From: Flavobacterium suaedae
GTDB lineage: Bacteria; Bacteroidota; Bacteroidia; Flavobacteriales; Flavobacteriaceae
Reading direction: 5' to 3'
Assembly (NCBI RefSeq): GCF_014642915.1
Contig: NZ_BMJE01000001.1
Span: forward strand, 353,610-417,609
DNA: 64,000 nt
Shown one piece after another: positions 54,001 to 62,600 of this stretch; positions within the stretch are counted from its first letter, which is position 1, and every line of letters starts with the position of its first letter. The translations under genes and the position numbers were made by a program. Under the pieces are notes generated by a model. It was not told the origin of the DNA, ran no database searches, and saw nothing but the letters and a program-made list of their open reading frames with translations.

Positions 54001-57000
54001 ACGATTATACATTTACAGCAGATAATAATTATAATAAACTATGGTTATTTCCCTATATGGCACAAACCGCTGCTGTTTCGGGTGATGAATATAAAATACA
54101 AATATTCTCTGTTACCGTAGAAGAGGTTATAGCTGACCCGCAAGTAACAGTAGCTGCAAATACAGCAACTATAACAGGTACACCTGCTACAGGAGGGTCA
54201 TGGTCATGGTCTCCTTCTAATTTAGTAACATCTCAAAACACTGATAATTCAGTAGTAACATTAGAAGAAACCTGTGCTCCTGAAACTGTTACAGCTACTT
54301 TTATATCAGACTGTGAAATTTGTTCAACATATACTGTACAAGTAACTACTAATACTACTCCTTTACCTGCACCTGATGTTATAACTACACAACCTGATTG
54401 CTCGGGAACAGTGTCTCAAATAGAAATTACATCACCAACAGGTACAGGAATTACATATAGCATTGGAGATGGAAACGGATACCAGTCCTCTCCTGTTTTC
54501 AATAATATTGCTACAGGAAATTATGACGTTACTATACAAAATGAAGATGGATGTATTTCTGAAATAACACAGGTAACTATTAACCCTATACCTAATGCGC
54601 CTGATGTACCTACACTAACAGTTACTGCACAGCCTACTTGTAATACCCCGACAGGAACTATTGAAGTGACTGCACCAACAGGTAGTGATTTAGAATATAG
54701 TATTGATGGCGGAACTTATCAAACTGCACCGGTATTTAGTGCTGCACCGGGTACACATACTATAACAGTACAAAATGCTGCGGGTTGTACTTCATCAAAT
54801 ACTATAACTGTTGATGATTTACCTACGGTAGCAGTACCAACCTACACAATACCTATTTTAGCTTGTGAAGATACTGATGGTATACTTACATTTAACTCTC
54901 CTACAGGTAATGAATACGAATATAGTATTGACGGAGGTACAACATTTGAAACTTTTACAGACTTTACAGTAACCCCTGGTAATTATACGCTAGTAGTACT
55001 AAATACTACTAACGGATGTGTATATGCTGATGAAAGTATTACTGTATTACCTGCTCCAAATACTCCTGAACAAGCTTTAGCTACATTAACACAACCTACT
55101 TGTACTACAACAACAGGAACTATTGAAGTTACCTCGCCAACAGGAAATGATTTAGAATATAGTATTGATGGAATAAACTTCCAGTCGTCAACTACTTTTG
55201 ATAACCTGAATCCGGATACTTATAACGTAACAGTACAAAATGCAGATGGATGTATATCTGTTTCTAATGATTTTGTAATAACTGATGCGCTTGAAGTTCC
55301 TGCTACACCAACAGTAACAGAAACGCAACCTGATTGTACTACTGCAACAGGAACTATTGAAGTAACTTCACCAATAGGAGCTGACTTAGAATATAGTATT
55401 GACGGTACTAATTTCCAATTATCAACTACATTTAGTAACCTAACTCCGGGAATATATGATATAACAGTGCAAAATACCGATGGTTGTACTTCGTTATTAA
55501 CAGGAATCGTAATAAATGACGCTCTTGAAGTTCCTGCTACACCAACAGTAACAGAAATGCAACCTGATTGTACTACAGCAACAGGAACTATTGAAGTTAC
55601 TTCGCCAACAGGTACTGATTTAGAATATAGTATTGACGGAACAAACTTCCAGTCGTCAACTACATTTAGTAACCTAAATCAAGGAATATATGATATAACA
55701 GTGCAAAATACTGATGGTTGTACTGCGGTAGTAACAGGAATAGTAATAAATAATGCACCTGTAACACCTGCAGTAGCTACAACTGCACAAACTCAGCCTG
55801 ACTGTACTACACCAACAGGAACTATTGAAGTTACATCACCAACAGGTACAGACTTAGAATACAGTATCGACGGAACAAACTTTCAGTCGTCAACTACATT
55901 TAGTAACCTAAATCAGGGAACATATACTGTAACTGTACAAAACGCTGATGGATGTACTTCGGTATTAACAGGAGTAACAATAGATGATGCACCTACTATA
56001 CCTGCAATAGCTACAACTACACAAATTCAACCTGATTGTCTTGTAACAACAGGAACTATTGAAGTTACCGCACCAACAGGAACTGATTTAGAATACAGTA
56101 TTGACGGAGTTAATTTCCAGTCGTCAAATACATTTGTAAACTTAACTCCGGGAACATATAGTATAACAATACAAAACGCTGAAGGATGTACATCGGTAGC
56201 GAATAACATCGTTATCAATGATATCCCAACAGACCCTGCTAACCCTACAGTATCGGAAACACAACCTAACTGCTTTAATAATACGGGTAGCATAGAGGTT
56301 ACATCTCCTTTAGGTACTGATTTAACATACAGTATTAATGGCGTTAATTTCCAGTCATCAACTACATTTAATAACCTAAATCCGGGAACTTACACTATTA
56401 CTGTAAAAAATGCAGGCAATTGTACAGCCGAGCTAAACAATATAATTATAAACAATGCTCCGCAAACACCTGCTACTCCTGTAGTGACACAAACACAGCC
56501 TACTTGTACAGTAACTACAGGAAGTATAGAAGTTACTGCACCATTAGGGGCTAATTTAGAATATAGTATAGACGGGGTTAACTTCCAGTCCTCAACTATA
56601 TTTAATAACCTTACACCGGGAAGCTATAATGTAACAGTACAAAATGCCGATGGCTGTACTGCTACAGTTAATAATGTTATTATAAATGCTCCGCTTAACA
56701 TTCCTGATGATGCAATTGTAAGTGTTACTCACCCTACTTGTAATAGTCCTTTAGGTATTATTGCTGTAACTGAACCTATAGGTAATGGGATGACATATAG
56801 TATTGACGGAGTTAACTATCAATCACAAACTACATTTTATAACGTTGCACCAGGGAATTATACTGTATATGTTAAGAATGCTGCAGGATGTATTTCTGAC
56901 AACCCACCGAGTGTAACTATAAACCCTGCATTACAAATACCGGCAATTACAACTGCTGATATAACCAACCCTGACTGCGAAAATGCATTGGGTACAATTA

Positions 57001-58376
57001 CAATTACATCTCCGCTGGGAACAGATTTAACGTATAGTATAGATAACGGAGTAACCTATCAATCATCTGCTGTATTTAGTGATGTAGCATCAGGAACATA
57101 TTTTATCAGGGTTCAAAATGGTGATGGCTGTACATCTCAGCCATATCAGGTATATGTACAACCACAACCTTCAATTCCTGCTGTACCTACACTATCAATA
57201 ATACAAACAGATTGTGATAATGACTTTGGTAGAATTACAGTTACCAGCCCTGTTGGTCCTATGAATACGTATAGTATAGATGGCGGTGCAAGTTATCAAG
57301 CTACAACTACTTTTAATAACCTTGCTCCGGGAAATTATACCGTTCAGGTAAGAAATCAGGCAGGATGTACTGCAATTTCAGAAGAAGTAACTATAGATGC
57401 TCCTCCCTCCCCAGCTCCAGACCCGGGAATTATTACAGGGACTACAACTATTTGTGAAGGTGAAAGCACAATACTCGAAAACACTGTTCTTGATGGAATA
57501 TGGTCCAGCAGCAATGAAAATATAGCTACGGTAGACCAAGATGGTAATGTAACAAGTGTAGCAGCAGGAACAGTAACAATAAGTTATACAGTAGGAACAG
57601 AATGTACTGATAGTGCTGAGGCAACCATAAGAATCAATCCTCTGCCTAGCCCTCAGCTAAAAGATGAATATTACTTATGTTTTGATGAAGAAACAGAAGA
57701 GTATAACTCTGTAATGTTAAACACAGGACTTTCAACATCTAACTTTAGTTTTGTATGGAAAAAAGGTGAAGAAACACTACCATTTATGTCCAATTTTGTT
57801 TTTATAAATGAACCCGGTAATTATACTGTTGATGTAACTAATATTACTACAGGGTGTACCACAACGGCAACTACAACTGTAAATGTTTCATCTACAGCAA
57901 CTGCAACTGCTACAGTAGGCACTGATTTTACTAACAACCAAATTATAACTGTAAATGTAGTTGGTGGTTCAGGAGACTATGAATTCAGCTTGAATGGTGG
58001 TCTATTCCAGGATAGTAATATATTTACCAATATAAATGAAGGTTTATATACAATAATCGTAAATGACAAAAACGGTTGTAACCCAATAGAACTTGAAGTC
58101 TATGCTTTAAATTACCCCAGGTTCTTTAGCCCTAACGGAGACGGGCAGCATGATACTTGGAACATTAGCGGTCTTAGAAATCAAAGAGAAGCGATAATTT
58201 ATATATATGACAGGTTTGGTAAAATTGTATCTGTATTACAACCCGGTGGCTTAGGTTGGGACGGAACATATAATGGAGAAAGACTCCCTGCAACCGATTA
58301 CTGGTTTACATTAGATTATCAATCTTCCGACGGAAGCAAAAAAGAATTTAAAGCACACTTCTCATTATTAAGATAA
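51087..58376 (+). CDS. Large SprB-repeat adhesin with T9SS type B domain
   Basis: A 2429-residue surface protein. Signal peptide (1-29, ends IKAQ), N-terminal beta domain like that of the upstream adhesin, IPT/TIG (~200-280), lamin-tail (~283-440, YISEVYDAYSG), Ig-like (~445-540), four divergent SprB-like repeats (~544-845), an inserted ~165-residue carbohydrate-binding-like domain (~849-1013, with GSWFTSHGSP and EAGKEYRVCINV), a further 13 repeats (~1095-2105), a BIG2-like Ig domain (~2112-2185), one more beta domain, and a gliding-motility-associated T9SS type B end (FFSPNGDGQHDTW). About 17 repeats in total. Followed after 11 bases by an endonuclease I gene, so adhesin and nuclease are made together. 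Confidence 0.87.
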   Translation: MLLNYSTLTKKNFILFFFLLIVPISIKAQSVIYHHNFDTYQASVPYNIPPTTIAPEISNSQWTNNTDTQTWNDALGVTGNSLSSDTSPGNTIPLTIFTLTFDVAAGQQLEVSSYEFAKMRSSFGAQNWTMYINGTMVGNGSLSSSWTNNTNSTVLAPISGLTGTVTVSLEFNNHPTGSGSIRIDNFYLYGALTPDAASCPLEITSFSPSYGPANTLVTIEGTGFNDATSVTFDGIDATFAALSDTEIMALVPEGASTGEIVVNSAACSETTTSNFTVLTSECESDIYISEVYDAYSGNPGAVELYNPTSTTINLSGYTLLRYGDIGAASPSYTMNLSGSIAPGDTFIIGFSIGSVCSGVTSDFGLTNGINANDEFELLKNGSVIDNLEIPLGSGNSGKGYTLIRKPDAVAPKVAFDVADWNVYGNEFCSDLGTHTANNSAAPTPDITHPVTQYICENETATFSVSVDGTGYNYQWVVLDNSGNWVNVNNNSNYSGATTDTLTITDVPFSFNGYQYYCYITSTTCEIFSNAAQLNVTESPEQPTVVVTPSDCNADTGTITVSTTSTDPILFYSIDGTNYQVNNPIFTNLAPGEYTVTVKNLSDCVSLPATATVEVTGAPDIADTTVTQPSCPDPFGTITVNSPTGAIYTYSIDDVTYNTDPVFTNLIPGDYVVYVKNDLGCVSETETIEIEAITTLPEPEATTIQPTCDVPTGTIEVTTPLGTEYTYSIDGTNFQSSTTFENLAPDNYNITLKDNSNCTAVSQTITIDDVPAPPVLGTINVTQPDCNISGQIFVFSPVGTGYTYSIDGVNYQSSPVFNNLAAGTYDVTVQLNTCISDSQSVTINNDNAPSCIENPNLEDGFPPSSDTYLSSKGSWFTSHGSPSTSTTSSHIWMWSYGGIGEGTYTCYNFEAGKEYRVCINVVNQNDPGTRGYDNPNAVLYIQASNGNFTPTPTPAGNQVIAGDHIIDDTPTDYDYTFTADNNYNKLWLFPYMAQTAAVSGDEYKIQIFSVTVEEVIADPQVTVAANTATITGTPATGGSWSWSPSNLVTSQNTDNSVVTLEETCAPETVTATFISDCEICSTYTVQVTTNTTPLPAPDVITTQPDCSGTVSQIEITSPTGTGITYSIGDGNGYQSSPVFNNIATGNYDVTIQNEDGCISEITQVTINPIPNAPDVPTLTVTAQPTCNTPTGTIEVTAPTGSDLEYSIDGGTYQTAPVFSAAPGTHTITVQNAAGCTSSNTITVDDLPTVAVPTYTIPILACEDTDGILTFNSPTGNEYEYSIDGGTTFETFTDFTVTPGNYTLVVLNTTNGCVYADESITVLPAPNTPEQALATLTQPTCTTTTGTIEVTSPTGNDLEYSIDGINFQSSTTFDNLNPDTYNVTVQNADGCISVSNDFVITDALEVPATPTVTETQPDCTTATGTIEVTSPIGADLEYSIDGTNFQLSTTFSNLTPGIYDITVQNTDGCTSLLTGIVINDALEVPATPTVTEMQPDCTTATGTIEVTSPTGTDLEYSIDGTNFQSSTTFSNLNQGIYDITVQNTDGCTAVVTGIVINNAPVTPAVATTAQTQPDCTTPTGTIEVTSPTGTDLEYSIDGTNFQSSTTFSNLNQGTYTVTVQNADGCTSVLTGVTIDDAPTIPAIATTTQIQPDCLVTTGTIEVTAPTGTDLEYSIDGVNFQSSNTFVNLTPGTYSITIQNAEGCTSVANNIVINDIPTDPANPTVSETQPNCFNNTGSIEVTSPLGTDLTYSINGVNFQSSTTFNNLNPGTYTITVKNAGNCTAELNNIIINNAPQTPATPVVTQTQPTCTVTTGSIEVTAPLGANLEYSIDGVNFQSSTIFNNLTPGSYNVTVQNADGCTATVNNVIINAPLNIPDDAIVSVTHPTCNSPLGIIAVTEPIGNGMTYSIDGVNYQSQTTFYNVAPGNYTVYVKNAAGCISDNPPSVTINPALQIPAITTADITNPDCENALGTITITSPLGTDLTYSIDNGVTYQSSAVFSDVASGTYFIRVQNGDGCTSQPYQVYVQPQPSIPAVPTLSIIQTDCDNDFGRITVTSPVGPMNTYSIDGGASYQATTTFNNLAPGNYTVQVRNQAGCTAISEEVTIDAPPSPAPDPGIITGTTTICEGESTILENTVLDGIWSSSNENIATVDQDGNVTSVAAGTVTISYTVGTECTDSAEATIRINPLPSPQLKDEYYLCFDEETEEYNSVMLNTGLSTSNFSFVWKKGEETLPFMSNFVFINEPGNYTVDVTNITTGCTTTATTTVNVSSTATATATVGTDFTNNQIITVNVVGGSGDYEFSLNGGLFQDSNIFTNINEGLYTIIVNDKNGCNPIELEVYALNYPRFFSPNGDGQHDTWNISGLRNQREAIIYIYDRFGKIVSVLQPGGLGWDGTYNGERLPATDYWFTLDYQSSDGSKKEFKAHFSLLR
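52720..57405 (+). repeat. 17 SprB-type repeats, interrupted once
   Basis: Units of about 75-80 residues. The middle units (55090-56690) share long stretches, such as the codons for GTIEVTSPTGTDLEYSIDG and NFQSSTTF. Early and late units are divergent. The series is broken between about 53634 and 54360 by the carbohydrate-binding-like insert and a short beta domain. Confidence 0.82.
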
Positions 58377-58387
58377 ATTAAAATAGA

Positions 58388-59428
58388 ATGAAGTTAAATA
58401 AAATCACGTTCCTATTATTATTTCCCTTATACTGTTTAGGTCAGGAAATCCCTGAATACTATTCATCAATAAATTTTGAATTAACAGGCGATGCTTTAAA
58501 AGAGGAATTGGCTGACATGATTACGGAAACACATACTAATGAACTGGTATATACACCTGAAGTTTGGGAAGCGTTAAAACAATCTGACTTAGACCCCGAA
58601 AATTCTGAAAATGTGCTTTTACTATATGGGTATGAGGATAACGACAATGATCCTGATAATGACAGAACAAGAGATAAAGATTTAAGTTGCCATAATACCA
58701 GTTGCGAAGGCAAATGGGTAAGAGAACATGTATATCCTCGCTCTCTTGGTGACCCTAACTTAGAATATACAGGACCGGGCTCTGATGCGCACCATTTACG
58801 CTCTATAGACTATTATATGAATAGCTCCAGAAGCAACAGGCGTTTTGCAGACGGCGAAGGACATGCCGCCCCCCTTGACGGATGGTTATTTTACCCGGGA
58901 GACGAATGGAAAGGTGATGTAGCCCGAATGATGATGTATATGTATGTAAGATATAATGAAAGATGTCTTGCAACAACCGTAGGGGCAGGTAGTACTACTT
59001 ATAGTAGTGATATGCCTGATATATTTTTGGAATGGAATGAAGAAGATCCAGTAAGCCAATATGAAATAAACAGAAATGAAATATTAGAAGATATGCAAGG
59101 CAATAGAAATCCTTTTATAGACAATCCTTACTTGGCTACTATAATATGGAATGGACCTAATGCTGAAGATAAATGGGCTTTAAATAGCACGAATGAAATA
59201 GTTCAAACAAAATTTATAGTACATCCTACTATAACTGATGGTATAATCCATATCGAAAATAATTCAAATTCTAACTATAGTTATTCAGTATATAATATGG
59301 TTGGACAAGCTATTGAAACTACTCTATCCAGTAATAGTATTAATATTAAAGGCAATCCAAAAGGAATTTATTTTTTAAATATCACAACAAAAAATAAAAA
59401 AGAAATCTTCAAAATTCTATTAAAATAA
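58388..59428 (+). CDS. Secreted endonuclease I with T9SS type A signal, paralogue 2
   Basis: A 346-residue nuclease, paralogous to the one at 3964-5049. Signal peptide (1-18, ends YCLGQ), endonuclease I domain with VREHVYPRSLGDP (catalytic His), SDAHHLRSID, and SNRRFADGEG, plus the shared YPGDEWKGDVARMMMYMY and NPFIDNPYLAT segments. The C-terminal T9SS type A domain is short and less canonical (KFIVHPTITDGIIHIEN to IFKILLK). It starts 11 bases after the stop of the 2429-residue adhesin. The likely role is cutting extracellular DNA near the cell surface. Confidence 0.9.
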   Translation: MKLNKITFLLLFPLYCLGQEIPEYYSSINFELTGDALKEELADMITETHTNELVYTPEVWEALKQSDLDPENSENVLLLYGYEDNDNDPDNDRTRDKDLSCHNTSCEGKWVREHVYPRSLGDPNLEYTGPGSDAHHLRSIDYYMNSSRSNRRFADGEGHAAPLDGWLFYPGDEWKGDVARMMMYMYVRYNERCLATTVGAGSTTYSSDMPDIFLEWNEEDPVSQYEINRNEILEDMQGNRNPFIDNPYLATIIWNGPNAEDKWALNSTNEIVQTKFIVHPTITDGIIHIENNSNSNYSYSVYNMVGQAIETTLSSNSINIKGNPKGIYFLNITTKNKKEIFKILLK

Positions 59429-59447
59429 ATAGCTCCTGGGTTATTAT

Positions 59448-59467
59448 AAAAGCTATGCTTTTTTATA
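59448..59467 (+). terminator. Possible terminator of the adhesin-nuclease operon
   Basis: AAAAGC-TAT-GCTTTT (59448-59462) followed by TTT. The stem is short. Confidence 0.45.
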
Positions 59468-59664
59468 AAAACTCAATCCAAAAAAATTTATTTAAAAAAT
59501 TAATTATCAGTAATTTATAAACATTTTTTCAACAAAAAGGACTTAACATTATAGTAATAGTCATTTTACAAAAATGACATGATTAGTTAATATGTGATTT
59601 GAAACTTTGCGCTTGCCTCAGAATAGGTAATCCTTAAAGTATCCAAATATTAATTAAAACTTCT

Positions 59665-62600
59665 ATGATGAAATTTTTGAAAAAAAAATTACTGTTAAAA
59701 ATTTTTATGGCAGCATTTATGCTGTCTGTATGGACCGGATGGTCTCAGGGTCATGAAACATTTTCGAATATTACTACAGCCATAAATGGTAATAGTAATG
59801 AATATACTACACGAGAATGGACTGGCGATAATGGTATTGAATGGACCGCAACAGAGTCCACTATAAACCAATCAATTGATGGACCTGCATTAGGTGGGTT
59901 ACGTGGCGGTGAACTAAGTCATTCATCACCTATATCAGGGGGCGTAGGTACTCTTAGCTTTGAATACAAAAGACTTTTTAGTGGAAATTCTAACTTAAGA
60001 GTATATGTAAACAACATACAGTATGGCTCTGATTTAACCGTAAGCAGTACTTCTGTAAATACATATAGTATAGATGTTAATGTTAGCGGAGATGTAAATA
60101 TTAGAATAGTTAATACTATAAGTAAAAGAGTTGTATTAGATGATTTAAGATGGACTGCATATGTAACAACTCCCGAAATAACTACAAACAGTACTGTTAC
60201 AAATACTACTACTAATTCTGCTACTGTTAGCGGAGAAATTACAAGTGAAGGAGCTTCTGCTATAACAGCAAGAGGATTTGTTTGGAGTTCTTCAGTTACT
60301 GCACCTACTTTAGAGTCGAATGACGGTTTAAGTAGTAACGGAACCGGAACCGGAACTTTTACAGAAGGTTTAACAGGTTTAACTCAAGGCACAACTTACT
60401 ACTTCCGAGCTTATGCTACAAATAATGAGGGTACTGCATACGGAAATGTACAAACATTCACTACTCAGGCAATAGTCACTCCAACTGTATTTACCACTAC
60501 AGTTGACGAACAAAATGACGTTGATTCTTCGTTTGCAATAATAGCTGGTGGTGTTACAAATAATGGAAATGCAACAGTTACAGAGAAAGGTTTTGTTTAT
60601 AATACTACAGGAACAGACCTTAATGCAAGTGAGACAACAACTGTTATAAATGCTAATGCTGACAATTCATCATTTAGTGAAATTATAGAAGACCTTAATG
60701 CAAACACTCAATATTACTTCAGAGCTTATGCTACAAATAGTACAGGCACAGGCTATGGTAATACAGAAAGTTTTTATACGTATGCTGCTACTCCTTTAGC
60801 CCCAAGTATTACTAACCCTACAACTAACAGCCTGGATGTTACAGTTAACGATAATGGCGCTTCATTATACTCAATTACAGTATTAGGAGGAATAATTGAC
60901 GGTTATTTAAATACTGATGGTACAATATCTGAAACACCTGTATGGGCAGATGCTTCTTCTTGGGTTAATGTAACTTTAACTGATTTAACTCCTGAAACAT
61001 CTTATTTATTTGCTGTAAATGCACAAAATGCTTCAGGTATAGAAACGGGTGAGGGAGCAACTGCTGAAGAAACAACTGCTGAGGCTGTAAACCCTTACTT
61101 AGTACCTGTAGACAGTAATTTAGACTTTGGTGATATTTGTATCACTGCATCTAACACTACGGGATATATAACATTTAGTGGAGAAAACTTTAGCTCCCCT
61201 ACTACTATAACTATAAGTTCAGCTACTCCTGATGGTACTGGTGGGTATGAGGATTTAGATGGATTTAGATTTGGTATTGAAGGAGAAACATTCACCGCAG
61301 GTTCTTACACCTTAAATGATTTTGATGGTAGTGAAGTAACTATACAAGTACATTTTTATCCTGCCTTAGCAGAAGATTACAGTACAGAGGATATACTTAT
61401 AACTTATAATAATGGAAGTGCTATAGTAGAACTTTATACTTTTGATATTCTTAGTGCAAGAGGCATTAACACTGCAGGAGCAGTTACTACAGGAGGAGTT
61501 ATAAGTACTGATTTATTTACAGCTACTTTGGCAGGACAAGCTGTTGAAGCATGTACTGCTTTTACTGAATACGGAATAGAATATAGTAATACCGAAAACT
61601 TTACAGAGGGTACGGGCACATCTGTAACAAGTAATAACATTAGTTCCGGTAATTACACTGCTGATATAACAGGACTTGAGCCTTGTACAACCTACTATTA
61701 TAAAGCCTACGCTACTGATTCGGCAGGTACACATTACGGAACGCAACAATCCTTCACAACTTCACAAGTAGGCGCTCCTACTACAATTACCGCTACAGAA
61801 ATTTCAAGCTCATCATTTACAGCTAATTGGGAAACAGAAGAAGGTGCTACAAGTTATATTCTTGAAATAAGTACAAGCCCTAATTTTATTACTGAAAACT
61901 ATGCTGATGATTTATTTATATCTGAATATATAGAAGGTAGTTCAAATAATAAATATATAGAAATATATAACGGTACAGGAGAAGATGTTGATTTAAATAA
62001 TTACGACCTTAGAATTTACTACAATGGTAATAGTTCATACGGTACCAGTATGAACTTAACAGGAACACTGGCAAACGGAGAAGTTATAGTGTACCGTAAC
62101 CCTAATGCTGAAGTACATGGTGCAGTATCAACTATTGCTAGTTATGATGTTAATTTTAATGGTGATGATGCTATAGAATTATATAATAATAGTACTGATG
62201 CTCCTGTAGATATTTTTGGAGAAATTGGCAATGACCCCGGTAGTGGTTGGAATGTAGGAGGAAACTTTACAGCGAATTACACATTAGTACGTAATGCTGA
62301 TGTAATGGGGGGAGTAACTACAAGTGTTGCCGGTTTCCCTTCATTAGGTACAGAATGGACTTCCTATTCAACAAACACAACTTCTAACCTTGGAAGCCAT
62401 GATTTTGATGGAGGCTTAATTTCTGATATTATAGAAGGTTATGAAAACTTAAATGTAGGGAATGTAACATCATACAATGTTACAGGTCTTGATGAGTTTA
62501 CAACATATTACTACAGAGTTCGTGCAGTAACAGATGGTTGTACATCTGAAAACTCTAATGTAACAAGTGTAACTACAAGTGGAATGGTAACTTGGGAGGA

